Origin: Megachile rotundata
Lineage: Eukaryota > Arthropoda > Insecta > Hymenoptera > Megachilidae
Direction: 5' to 3'
DNA: 64,000 nt
NCBI RefSeq assembly: GCF_050947335.1
Contig: NW_027473492.1
Span: 1-64,000 of the forward strand
The notes beneath the pieces were generated by a model. The model was given only the letters and a program-made list of their open reading frames with translations. It had not been told where the DNA came from and made no database searches. A program made the translations under genes and the position numbers. Positions 28,200 to 42,715 of this stretch are shown piece by piece (the stretch's first letter is position 1; every line of letters starts with the position of its first letter).

Positions 28200-29166
28200 C
28201 AATTACTATACTTATTACTCTTATTATTATCAATCTAACTCATATTATTAGCCATATTATGCTTATATGATCGATAGAACGACAATTACTATACTTGTTA
28301 CTCTTATTATTATCAATCTAACTCATATTATTGGCCATATTATGTGGATATGATCGATAGGACGACAATTACTATACGTATTACTCTTACTATTATTAAT
28401 CTAACTCATATTATTAGCCATATTATGCTTATATGATCGTTTGAACGACAATTACTATACTTATTACTCTTACTATCATCAATCTAACACATATTATTAG
28501 CCATATTACGCTTATATTATCGATAGAAGGACAATTACTATAGTTGTTACTCTTATTATTATCAATCTAACTCATATTATTAGCCATATTATGCTTATAT
28601 GATCGATAGAACGACAATTACTATACTTATTACTCTTATTATTATCAATCTAACTCATATTATTTGCCATATTATGTGGACATGATCGATAGGACGACAA
28701 TTACTATACTTATTACTCTTATTATTATCAATCTACCTCATATTATTTCCATATTATGCAGATATGATCGATAGATCGACAATTACTATACTTATTACTC
28801 TTATTATTATCAATCTAACTTATATTATTAGCCATATTATGATTATATGACCGATTGAACGACAATTACTGTACTTGTTACTCTAATTATTATAAATCTA
28901 ACTCATATTATTAGCCATATTATGCTTATATGATCGATAGAACGACAATTACTATACTTATTACTCTTATTATTATCAATCTAACTCATATTATTAGCCA
29001 TATTATGCTTATATGATCGATAGAACGACAATTACTATACTTATTACTCTTATTATTATCAATCTAACTCATATTATTGGCCATATTATGTGGATATGAT
29101 CGATAGGACGACAATTACTATACGTATTACTCTTACTATTATTAATCTAACTCATATTATTAGCCA
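28200..29166 (+). repeat. Segment with private GTGGACATG variants, partner of 39,063-40,029
   Basis: The right part of the 10,863-bp-offset homology. It contains TATTTGCCATATTATGTGG with GACATGATCG, CGATAGATCGAC, and GTACTTGTTACTCTAATTAT followed by TATAAATC. I see this series only here and at 39.5-39.8 kb. GATCGTTTGAAC near 28,436 is private to this copy. Homology to the partner stops at about 29,166, where the partner switches to the CCATATCGTGCC monomer. Confidence 0.8.
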
Positions 29167-29451
29167 TATTATGCTTATATGATCGATTGAACGACAATTA
29201 CTATACTTATTACTCTTACTATCATCAATCTAACACATATTATTAGCCATATTACGCTTATATTATCGATAGAAGGACAATTACTATAGTTGTTACTCTT
29301 ATTATTATCAATCTAACTCATATTATTAGCCATATTATGTGGATATGAACGATAGGACGACAATTACTATACTTATTACTCTTATTATTATCAATGTAAC
29401 TCATATTATTGGCCATATTATGTGGATATGATCGATAGGACGACAATTACT

Positions 29452-31440
29452 ATACTTATTACTCTTATTATTATCAATGTAACTCATATTATTTCCATAT
29501 TATGCAGATATGATCGATAGAACGACCATTACTATACTTATTACTCTTACCATTATCAATCTAACTCATATTATTAGCCATATTATGCTTATATGATCGA
29601 TAGAACGACAATTACTATACTTATTACTCTTATTATTATCAATCTATCTTATATTATTAGCCATATTATGCTTATATTATCGATAGAACGACAATTACTA
29701 TACTTGTTACTCTTATTATTATCAATCTTACTCATAATATTAGCCATATTATGCTTATATGATCGATAGAACGGCAATTACTATACTTATTACTCTAATT
29801 ATTATCAATCTAACTCATATTATTGGCCATATTATGTGGATATGATCGATAGGAAGACAAGTACTATACGTATTACTCTTACTATTATTAATCTAACTCA
29901 TATTATTAGCCACATTATGCTTATATGATCGATTGAACGACAATTACTATACTTATTACTCTTACTGTTATCAATCTAACTCATATTATTAGCCATATTA
30001 TGCTTATATGATCGATAGAAAGACAATTACTATACTTATTACTCTTATTATTATCAATCTAACTCATATTATTGGCCATATTATGTGGATATGATCGATA
30101 GGACGACAATTACTATACTTATTACTCTTATTATTATCAATCTAACTCATATTATTTCCATATTATGCAGATATGATCGATAGAACGACAATTACTATAC
30201 TCATTACTCTTACTGTTATCAATCTAACTCATATTATTAGCCATATTATGCCTATATTATTGAAAGAAGGACAATTACTATAGTTGTTACTCTTATTATT
30301 ATGAATCTAACTCATATTATTAGCCATACTATGCTTATATCATCGATAGAAAGACAATTACTATACTTGTTACTCTTATTGTTATCAATCTAACTCATAT
30401 TATTTGCCATATTATGCTTATATGATCGATAGAACGACAATTACTATACTTATTACTCTTATTATTATCAATCTAACTCATATTATTAGCCATATTATGC
30501 TTATATGATCGATTGAACGACAATTACTATATTTGTTACTCTCATTATTGTCAATCTAACTCATATTATTAGCCATATTATGCTTATATGATCGATAGAA
30601 CGACAATTACTATACTTATTACTCTTATTATTATCAATCTAACTCATATTATTGGCCATATTATGTGGATATGAACGATAGGACGACAATTACAATACTT
30701 ATTACTCTAATTACTATCAATCTAACTCATATCATTGGCCATATTATGTGGATATGATCGATAGGACGACAATTACTATACGTATTACTCTTACTATTAT
30801 TAATCTAACTCATATTATTTCCATATTATGCAGATATGATCGATAGAACGACAATTACTATACTTGTTACTCTTATTATTATCAATCTAACTCATATTAT
30901 TTGGCATATTATGCTTATATGATCGATAGAAAGACAATTACTATACTTGTTACTCTTATTGTTATCAATCTAACTCATATTATTTGCCATATTATGCTTA
31001 TATGATCGATAGAACGACAATTACTATACTTATTACTCTTATTATTATCAATCTAACTAATATTATTAGCCATATTATGCTTATATGATCGATTGAACGA
31101 CAATTACTATATTTGTTACTCTCATTATTGTCAATCTAACTCATATTATTAGCCATATTATGCTTATATGATCGATAGAACGACAATTACTATACCTATT
31201 ACTCTTACTATTATCAATCTAACTCATATTATTAGCCATATTATGCTTATATTATCGATAGAACGACAATTACTATACTTATTACTCTTATTATTATCAA
31301 TCTAACTCATATTATTAGCCATATTATGCTTATATGATCGATAGAACGACAATTACTACACTTTTTACTCTTATTATTATCAATCTAACTCATATTATTA
31401 GCCATATTATGCTTATATGATCGATAGAACGACAATTACT
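29452..31440 (+). repeat. 1,989-bp tandem repeat, copy 1
   Basis: A 24-monomer unit (24 x 83 minus 3) directly repeated. CGACCATTAC is at 29,523 and 31,512, and the private change ATATCATCGATAG, found nowhere else that I noticed, is at about 30,340 and 32,329. CTAACTAATATTATTAG near 31,067 is private to this copy. The shared private change shows that it arose before the duplication. Confidence 0.85.
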
Positions 31441-33429
31441 ATACTTATTACTCTTATTATTATCAATGTAACTCATATTATTTCCATATTATGCAGATAT
31501 GATCGATAGAACGACCATTACTATACTTATTACTCTTACCATTATCAATCTAACTCATATTATTAGCCATATTATGCTTATATGATCGATAGAACGACAA
31601 TTACTATACTTATTACTCTTATTATTATCAATCTATCTTATATTATTAGCCATATTATGCTTATATTATCGATAGAACGACAATTACTATACTTGTTACT
31701 CTTATTATTATCAATCTTACTCATAATATTAGCCATATTATGCTTATATGATCGATAGAACGGCAATTACTATACTTATTACTCTAATTATTATCAATCT
31801 AACTCATATTATTGGCCATATTATGTGGATATGATCGATAGGAAGACAAGTACTATACGTATTACTCTTACTATTATTAATCTAACTCATATTATTAGCC
31901 ACATTATGCTTATATGATCGATTGAACGACAATTACTATACTTATTACTCTTACTGTTATCAATCTAACTCATATTATTAGCCATATTATGCTTATATGA
32001 TCGATAGAAAGACAATTACTATACTTATTACTCTTATTATTATCAATCTAACTCATATTATTGGCCATATTATGTGGATATGATCGATAGGACGACAATT
32101 ACTATACTTATTACTCTTATTATTATCAATCTAACTCATATTATTTCCATATTATGCAGATATGATCGATAGAACGACAATTACTATACTCATTACTCTT
32201 ACTGTTATCAATCTAACTCATATTATTAGCCATATTATGCCTATATTATTGAAAGAAGGACAATTACTATAGTTGTTACTCTTATTATTATGAATCTAAC
32301 TCATATTATTAGCCATACTATGCTTATATCATCGATAGAAAGACAATTACTATACTTGTTACTCTTATTGTTATCAATCTAACTCATATTATTTGCCATA
32401 TTATGCTTATATGATCGATAGAACGACAATTACTATACTTATTACTCTTATTATTATCAATCTAACTCATATTATTAGCCATATTATGCTTATATGATCG
32501 ATTGAACGACAATTACTATATTTGTTACTCTCATTATTGTCAATCTAACTCATATTATTAGCCATATTATGCTTATATGATCGATAGAACGACAATTACT
32601 ATACTTATTACTCTTATTATTATCAATCTAACTCATATTATTGGCCATATTATGTGGATATGAACGATAGGACGACAATTACAATACTTATTACTCTAAT
32701 TACTATCAATCTAACTCATATCATTGGCCATATTATGTGGATATGATCGATAGGACGACAATTACTATACGTATTACTCTTACTATTATTAATCTAACTC
32801 ATATTATTTCCATATTATGCAGATATGATCGATAGAACGACAATTACTATACTTGTTACTCTTATTATTATCAATCTAACTCATATTATTTGGCATATTA
32901 TGCTTATATGATCGATAGAAAGACAATTACTATACTTGTTACTCTTATTGTTATCAATCTAACTCATATTATTTGCCATATTATGCTTATATGATCGATA
33001 GAACGACAATTACTATACTTATTACTCTTATTATTATCAATCTAACTCATATTATTAGCCATATTATGCTTATATGATCGATTGAACGACAATTACTATA
33101 TTTGTTACTCTCATTATTGTCAATCTAACTCATATTATTAGCCATATTATGCTTATATGATCGATAGAACGACAATTACTATACCTATTACTCTTACTAT
33201 TATCAATCTAACTCATATTATTAGCCATATTATGCTTATATTATCGATAGAACGACAATTACTATACTTATTACTCTTATTATTATCAATCTAACTCATA
33301 TTATTAGCCATATTATGCTTATATGATCGATAGAACGACAATTACTACACTTTTTACTCTTATTATTATCAATCTAACTCATATTATTAGCCATATTATG
33401 CTTATATGATCGATAGAACGACAATTACT
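31441..33429 (+). repeat. 1,989-bp tandem repeat, copy 2
   Basis: Second copy of the 24-monomer unit. The junction lies near 31,440-31,466: the unit upstream is the consensus type following ACTACACTTTTTACTC, where copy 1 is preceded by the GGCC/GTGG type. After about 33,430 the sequence continues with a TTAACC monomer. The 1,989-bp pair sits between the two blocks separated by 10,863 bp. Confidence 0.85.
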
Positions 33430-36400
33430 ATACTTATTACTCTTATTATTATCAATCTAACTCATATTATTAACCATATTATGCTTATATTATCGATAGA
33501 ACGACAATTGCTATACTTGTTACTCTTATTATTATCAATCTAACTCATATTATTAGCCATATTATGCTTATATGATCGATAGAACGAGAATTACTATACT
33601 TATTACTCTTATTATTATCAATCTAACTCATATTATTAGCCATATTATGCTTATATGATCGATAGAACGACAATTACTATACTCATTAGTCTTATTATTA
33701 TCAATCTTACTCATAATATTAGCCATATTATGCTTATATGATCGATAGAACGGCAATTACTATACTTATTACTCTAATTATTATCAATCTAACTCATATT
33801 ATTGGCCATATTATGTGGATATGATCGACAGGGAGACAATTACTATACGTATTACTCTTACTATTATTAATCTAACTCATATTACTAGCCACATTATGCT
33901 TATATGATCGATTGAACGACAATTACTATACTTATTACTCTTACTATTATCAATCTAACTCATACTATTAGCCACATTATGCTTATATGATCGATTGAAC
34001 GACAATTACTGTACTTGTTACTCTTATTATTATCAATCCAACTCATATTATTAGCCATATTATGCGTATATGATCGATAGAAGGACAATTACTATACTTA
34101 TTACTCTTATTATTATCAATCTAACTCATATTATTAACCATATTATGCTTATATTATCGATAGAACGACAATTGCTATACTTGTTACTCTTATTATTATC
34201 AATCTAATTCATATTATTAGCCATATTATGCTTATATGATCGATAGAACGACAATTACTATACTTATTACTCTTATTGTTATCAATCTAACTTATATTAT
34301 TAGCCATATTATGATTATATGACCGATTGAACGACAATTACTATACTTGTTACTCTCATTATTATCAATCTAACTCATATTATTAGCCATATTATGCTTA
34401 TATGATCGATAGAACGACAATTACTATACTTATTACTCTTATTATTATCAATCTAACTCATATTATTAGCCATATTATGCTTATATGATCGATAGAACGA
34501 CAATTACTATACTTGTTACTCTTATTATTATCAATCTAACTCATATTATTGGCCATATTATGTGGATATGATCGATAGGACGACAATTGCTATACGTATT
34601 ACTCTTACTATTATTAATCTAACTCATATTATTAGCCATATTATGCTTATATGGTCGATTGAACGACAATTACTATACTTATTACTCTTACTATCATCAA
34701 TCTAACACATATTATTAGCCATATTACGCTTATATTATCGATAGAAGGACAATTACTATAGTTGTTACTCTTATTATTATCAATCTAACTCATATTATTA
34801 GCCATATTATGCTTATATGATCGATAGAACGACAATTACTATACTTATTACTCTTATTATTATCAATCTAACTCATATTATTGGCCATATTATGTGGATA
34901 TGATCGATAGGACGACAATTACTATACTTATTACTCTTATTATTATCAATCTAACTCATATTATTGGCCATATTATGTGGATATGATCGATAGGACGACA
35001 ATTACTATACTTATTACTCTTATTATTATCAATGTAACTCATATTATTTCCATATTATGCAGATATGATCGATAGAACGACCATTACTATACTTATTACT
35101 CTTACCATTATCAATCTAACTCATATTATTAGCCATATTATGCTTATATGATCGATAGAACGACAATTACTATACTTATTACTCTTATTATTATCAATCT
35201 ATCTTATATTATTAGCCATATTATGCTTATATTATCGATAGAACGACAATTACTATACTTGTTACTCTTATTATTATCAATCTTACTCATAATATTAGCC
35301 ATATTATGCTTATATGATCGATAGAACGGCAACTACTATACTTATTACTCTAATTATTATCAATCTAACTCATATTATTGGCCATATTATGTGGATATGA
35401 TCGATAGGAAGACAAGTACTATACGTATTACTCTTACTATTATTAATCTAACTCATATTATTAGCCACATTATGCTTATATGATCGATTGAACGACAATT
35501 ACTATACTTATTACTCTTACTGTTATCAATCTAACTCATATTATTAGCCATATTATGCTTATATGATCGATAGAAAGACAATTACTATACTTATTACTCT
35601 TATTATTATCAATCTAACTCATATTATTGGCCATATTATGTGGATATGATCGATAGGACGACAATTACTATACTTATTACTCTTATTATTATCAATCTAA
35701 CTCATATTATTTCCATATTATGCAGATATGATCTATAGAACGACAATTACTATACTCATTACTCTTACTGTTATCAATCTAACTCATATTATTAGCCATA
35801 TTATGCTTATATTATCGATAGAACGACAATTACTATACTTGTTACTCTTATTATTATCAATGTAACTCATATTATTAGCCATATTATGATTATATGACCG
35901 ATTGAACGACAATTACTATACTTGTTACTCTCATTGTTATCAATCTAACTCATATTATTAGCCATATTATGCCTATATTATTGAAAGAAGGACAATTACT
36001 ATAGTTGTTACTCTTATTATTATCAATCTAACTCATATTATTAGCCATACTATGCTTATATGATCGATAGAAAGACAATTACTATACTTGTTACTCTTAT
36101 TGTTATCAATCTAACTCATATTATTTGCCATATTATGCTTATATGATCGATAGAACGACAATTACTATACTTATTACTCTTATTATTATCAATCTAACTC
36201 ATATTATTAGCCATATTATGCTTATATGATCGATTGAACGACAATTACTATATTTGTTACTCTCATTATTGTCAATCTAACTCATATTATTAGCCATATT
36301 ATGCTTATATGATCGATAGAACGACAATTACTATACTTATTACTCTTATTATTATCAATCTAACTCATATTATTGGCCATATTATGTGGATATGAACGAT

Positions 36401-39400
36401 AGGACGACAATTACAATACTTATTACTCTAATTACTATCAATCTAACTCATATCATTGGCCATATTATGTGGATATGATCGATAGGACGACAATTACTAT
36501 ACGTATTACTCTTACTATTATTAATCTAACTCATATTATTTCCATATTATGCAGATATGATCGATAGAACGACAATTACTATACTTGTTACTCTTATTAT
36601 TATCAATCTAACTCATATTATTTGGCATATTATGCTTATATGATCGATAGAACGACAATTACTATACCTATTACTCTTATTATTATCAATCTAACTCATA
36701 TTATTAGCCATATTATGCTTATATGATCGATTGAACGACAATTACTATATTTGTTACTCTCATTATTGTCAATCTAACTCATATTATTAGCCATATTATG
36801 CTTATATGATCGATAGAACGACAATTACTATACGTATTACTCTTACTATTATCAATCTAACTCATATTATTAGCCATATTATGCTTATATTATCGATAGA
36901 ACGACAATTACTATACGTATTACTCTTATTATTATCAATCTAACTCATATTATTAGCCATATTATGCTTATATGATCGATAGAACGACAATTACTACACT
37001 TTTTACTCTTATTATTATCAATCTAACTCATATTATTAGCCATATTATGCTTATATGATCGATAGAACGACAATTACTATACTTATTACTCTTATTATTA
37101 TCAATCTAACTCATATTATTAACCATATTATGCTTATATTATCGATAGAACGACAATTGCTATACTTGTTACTCTTATTATTATCAATCTAACTCATATT
37201 ATTAGCCATATTATGCTTATATGATCGATAGAACGAGAATTACTATACTTATTACTCTTATTATTATCAATCTAACTCATATTATTAGCCATATTATGCT
37301 TATATGATCGATAGAACGACAATTACTATACTCATTAGTCTTATTATTATCAATCTTACTCATAATATTAGCCATATTATGCTTATATGATCGATAGAAC
37401 GGCAATTACTATACTTATTACTCTAATTATTATCAATCTAACTCATATTATTGGCCATATTATGTGGATATGATCGATAGGGAGACAATTACTATACGTA
37501 TTACTCTTACTATTATTAATCTAACTCATATTACTAGCCACATTATGCTTATATGATCGATTGAACGACAATTACTATACTTATTACTCTTATTATTATC
37601 AATCTAACTCATATTATTTGGCATATTATGCTTATATGATCGATAGAACGACAATTACTATACCTATTACTCTTATTATTATCAATCTAACTCATATTAT
37701 TAGCCATATTATGCTTATATGATCGATTGAACGACAATTACTATATTTGTTACTCTCATTATTGTCAATCTAACTCATATTATTAGCCATATTATGCTTA
37801 TATGATCGATAGAACGACAATTACTATATCTATTACTCTTACTATGATCAATCTAACTCATATTATTAGCCATATTATGCTTATATTATCGATAGAACGA
37901 CAATTACTATACTTATTACTCTTATTATTATCAATCTAACTCATATTATTAGCCATATTATGCTTATATGATCGATAGAACGACAATTACTACACTTTTT
38001 ACTCTTATTATTATCAATCTAACTCATATTATTAGCCATATTATGCTTATATGATCGATAGAACGACAATTACTATACTTATTACTCTTATTATTATCAA
38101 TCTAACTCATATTATTAACCATATTATGCTTATATTATCGATAGAACGACAATTGCTATACTTGTTACTCTTATTATTATCAATCTAACTCATATTATTA
38201 GCCATATTATGCTTATATGATCGATAGAACGAGAATTACTATACTTATTACTCTTATTATTATCAATCTAACTCATATTATTAGCCATATTATGCTTATA
38301 TGATCGATAGAACGACAATTACTATACTCATTAGTCTTATTATTATCAATCTTACTCATAATATTAGCCATATTATGCTTATATGATCGATAGAACGGCA
38401 ATTACTATACTTATTACTCTAATTATTATCAATCTAACTCATATTATTGGCCATATTATGTGGATATGATCGATAGGGAGACAATTACTATACGTATTAC
38501 TCTTACTATTATTAATCTAACTCATATTACTAGCCACATTATGCTTATATGATCGATTGAACGACAATTACTATACTTATTACTCTTACTATTATCAATC
38601 TAACTCATATTATTAGCCACATTATGCTTATATGATCGATTGAACGACAATTACTGTACTTGTTACTCTTATTATTATCAATCCAACTCATATTATTAGC
38701 CATATTATGCGTATATGATCGATAGAAGGACAATTACTATACTTATTACTCTTATTATTATCAATCTAACTCATATTATTAACCATATTATGCTTATATT
38801 ATCGATAGAACGACAATTGCTATACTTGTTACTCTTATTATTATCAATCTAATTCATATTATTAGCCATATTATGCTTATATGATCGATAGAACGACAAT
38901 TACTATACTTATTACTCTTATTGTTATCAATCTAACTTATATTATTAGCCATATTATGATTATATGACCGATTGAACGACAATTACTATACTTGTTACTC
39001 TCATTATTATCAATCTAACTCATATTATTAGCCATATTATGCTTATATGATCGATAGAACGACAATTACTATACTTATTACTCTTATTATTATCAATCTA
39101 ACTCATATTATTAGCCATATTATGCTTATATGATCGATAGAACGACAATTACTATACTTGTTACTCTTATTATTATCAATCTAACTCATATTATTGGCCA
39201 TATTATGTGGATATGATCGATAGGACGACAATTACTATACGTATTACTCTTACTATTATTAATCTAACTCATATTATTAGCCATATTATGCTTATATGAT
39301 CGATTGAACGACAATTACTATACTTATTACTCTTACTATCATCAATCTAACACATATTATTAGCCATATTACGCTTATATTATCGATAGAAGGACAATTA

Positions 39401-40029
39401 CTATAGTTGTTACTCTTATTATTATCAATCTAACTCATATTATTAGCCATATTATGCTTATATGATCGATAGAACGACAATTACTATACTTATTACTCTT
39501 ATTATTATCAATCTAACTCATATTATTTGCCATATTATGTGGACATGATCGATAGGACGACAATTACTATACTTATTACTCTTATTATTATCAATCTAAC
39601 TCATATTATTTCCATATTATGCAGATATGATCGATAGATCGACAATTACTATACTTATTACTCTTATTATTATCAATCTAACTTATATTATTAGCCATAT
39701 TATGATTATATGACCGATTGAACGACAATTACTGTACTTGTTACTCTAATTATTATAAATCTAACTCATATTATTAGCCATATTATGCTTATATGATCGA
39801 TAGAACGACAATTACTATACTTATTACTCTTATTATTATCAATCTAACTCATATTATTAGCCATATTACGCTTATATGATCGATAGAACGACAATTACTA
39901 TACTTATTACTCTTATTATTATCAATCTAACTCATATTATTGGCCATATTATGTGGATATGATCGATAGGACGACAATTACTATACGTATTACTCTTACT
40001 ATTATTAATCTAACTCATATTATTAGCCA
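33060..40029 (+). repeat. Large segmental block, partner of 22,200-29,166
   Basis: Right-hand copy at offset 10,863-10,946 of the block beginning near 22.2 kb; landmarks are given there. It keeps a TATTATCG plus TCAATGTAACTC monomer pair near 35,800-35,880 where the left copy has lost one monomer, and it keeps the three monomers missing near 28,200. It contains its own 996-bp duplication. Private changes include GATCGACAGGGAG near 33,830, CATACTATTAGCC near 33,963 and GATCTATAGAAC near 35,732. Confidence 0.78.
36590..38581 (+). repeat. 996-bp (12-monomer) tandem duplication
   Basis: TTTGGC at 36,621 and 37,617 and CGAGAATT at 37,235 and 38,231 are each 996 bp apart. The junction is near 37,585, where GATTGAACGACAATTACT leads through CTTATTACTC to TTTGGC; the upstream copy has CTTGTTACTC there. 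The same junction occurs near 8,637 and, after loss of two monomers, near 55,916. The second copy carries ATATCTATTACTC and CTATGATCAATC near 37,827-37,845. Confidence 0.82.
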
Positions 40030-42715
40030 TATCGTGCCTATATTATTGAAAGAAGGACAATTACTATAGTTGTTACTCTTATTATTATCAATGTAATTCA
40101 TATTATTAGCCATATTATGCTTACATGATCGATAGAAAGACAATTACTATACTTGTTACTCTTATTATTATCAATCTAACTCATATTATTTGCCATATTA
40201 TGCTTATATGATCGATAGAACGACAATTACTATACCTATTACTCTTATTATTATCAATCTAACTCATATTATTAGCCATATTATGCTTATATGATCGATA
40301 GAACGACAATTACTATACCTATTACTCTTACTATTATCAATCTAACTCATATTATTAGCCATATTATGCTTATATGATCGATAGAACGACAATTACTATA
40401 CTTATTACTCTTATTATTATCAATCTAACTCATATTATTAGCCATATTATGCTTATATGATCGATAGAACGACAATTACTACACTTGTTACTCTTATTAT
40501 TATCAATCTAACTCATATTATTAGCCATATTATGCTTATATGATCGATAGAACGACAATTACTATACTTATTACTCTTATTATTGTCAATCTAACTCATA
40601 TTATTAACCATATTATGCTTATGTTATCGATAGAACGACAATTGCTATACTTGTTACTCTTATTATTATCAATCTAATTCATATTATTAGCCATATTATG
40701 CTTATATGATCGATAGAACGACAATTACTATACTTATTACTCTTATTGTTATCAATCTAACTTATATTATTAGCCATATTATGATTATATGACCGATTGA
40801 ACGACAATTACTATACTTGTTACTCTCATTATTATCAATCTAACTCATATTATTAGCCATATTATGCTTATATGATCGATAGAACGACAATTACTATACT
40901 TATTACTCTTATTATTATCAATCTAACTCATATTATTAGCCATATTATGCTTATATGATCGATAGAACGACAATTACTATACTTATTACTCTTATTATTA
41001 TCAATCTAACTCATATTATTGGCCATATTATGTGGATATGATCGATAGGACGACAATTACTATACGTATTACTCTTACTATTATTAATCTAACTCATATT
41101 ATTAGCCATATTATGCTTATATGATCGATTGAACGACAATTACTATACTTATTACTCTTACTATCATCAATCTAACACATATTATTAGCCATATTACGCT
41201 TATATTATCGATAGAAGGACAATTACTATAGTTGTTACTCTTATTATTATCAATCTAACTCATATTATTAGCCATATTATGCTTATATGATCGATAGAAC
41301 GACAATTACTATACTTATTACTCTTATGCCATATTATGCTTATATGATCGATAGAACGACAATTACTATACTTATTACTCTTATTATTATCAATCTAACT
41401 CATATTATTGGCCAAATTATGTGGATATGAACGATAGGACGACAATTACTATAACGTATTACTCTTACTATTATTAATCTAACTCATATTATTAGCCATA
41501 TTATGCTTATATGATCGATTGAACGACAATTACTATACTTATTACTCTTCCTATCATCATTCTAACACATATTATTAGGCATATTATGCTTATATTATCG
41601 ATAGAAGGACAATTACTATAGTTGTTACTCTTATTATTATCAATCTAACTCATATTATTAGCCATATTATGCTTATATGATCGATAGAAACGACAATTAC
41701 TATACTTATTACTCTTATTTATTATCAATCTAACTCATATTATTGGCCATATTATGTGGATATGATCGATAGGACGACAAATTACATATACTTATTACTC
41801 TTATTATTATCAATCTAACTCATATTATTGGCCACATTATGTGGATATGATCGATAGGACGACAATTACTATACTTATTGACTCTTATTATTATCAATGT
41901 AACTCATATTATTTTCCATATTATGCAGATATGATCGATAGAACGACCATTACTATACTTATTACTCTTACCATTATCAATCTAACTCATATTATTAGCC
42001 ATATTATGCTTATATGATCGATAGAACGACAATTACTATACTTATTACTCTTATTATTATCAATCTATCTTATATTATTAGCCATATTATGCTTATATTA
42101 TCGATAGAAACGGACAATTACTATACTTGTTACTCTTATTATTATCAATCTTACTCATAATATTAGCCCATATTATGCTTATATGATCGATAGAAACGGC
42201 AATTACTATACTTATTAACTCTAATTATTATCAATCTAACTCATATTATTGGCCCATATTATGTGGATATGATCGATAGGAAAGACAAGTACTATACGTA
42301 TTACTCTTACTATTATTAATCTAAACTCATATTATTAGCCACATTATTGCTTATATGATCGATTGAACGACAATTACTATACTTATTACTCTTACTGTTA
42401 TCAATCTAACTCATATTATTAGCCATATTATGCTTATATGATCGATAGAAAGACAATTACTATACTTATTACTCTTATTATTATCAATCTAACTCATATT
42501 ATTGGCCATATTATGTGGATATGATCGATAGGACGACAATTACTATACTTATTACTCTTATTATTATCAATCTAACTCATATTATTTCCATATTATGCAG
42601 ATATGATCGATAGAACGACAATTACTATACTCATTACTCTTACTGTTATCAATCTAACTCATATTATTAGCCATATTATGCCTATATTATTGAAAGAAGG
42701 ACAATTACTATACTT
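39861..42715 (+). repeat. Segmental block, partner of 4,196-7,050
   Basis: Right-hand copy at offset 35,665 (35,640 after the truncated monomer at 41,301). Up to about 41,300 the match is close. Beyond that the copy shows many one-base insertions absent from the 5.7-7.0 kb copy. Near 42,715 it passes from GAAGGACAATTACTATA straight to CTTGTTACTCTTATTGTTATC, skipping the GTTGTTACTC monomer found in the partner. Confidence 0.75.
41301..41357 (+). repeat. Truncated 57-bp monomer
   Basis: The unit runs GACAATT to ACTCTTAT and then directly to GCCATATTATG, omitting 26 bp (unit positions 28-53, or an equivalent placement). It is the only deletion of this size I found in the window. It lies at the left edge of the indel-rich stretch, so an assembly or consensus error is as likely as a real deletion. 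Confidence 0.85.

Larger units (their letters stand above)
22200..29166 (+). repeat. Large segmental block, partner of 33,060-40,029
   Basis: This block recurs 10,863 bp to the right: CGAGAATT 22,723/33,586, CGG(T/C)AACTAC near 24,465/35,328 and GTGGACATG 28,676/39,539. The offset becomes 10,946 after a one-monomer loss near 24,930 (CGAGAATT 26,289/37,235). Different local duplications then occur in each copy: 830 and 498 bp here, 996 bp in the partner. A loss of about three monomers near 28,200 restores the offset to 10,863. Private words GTGGACATG, GATAGATCGAC and TTATTATAAATC occur only in these two blocks, confirming common descent. Confidence 0.78.
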
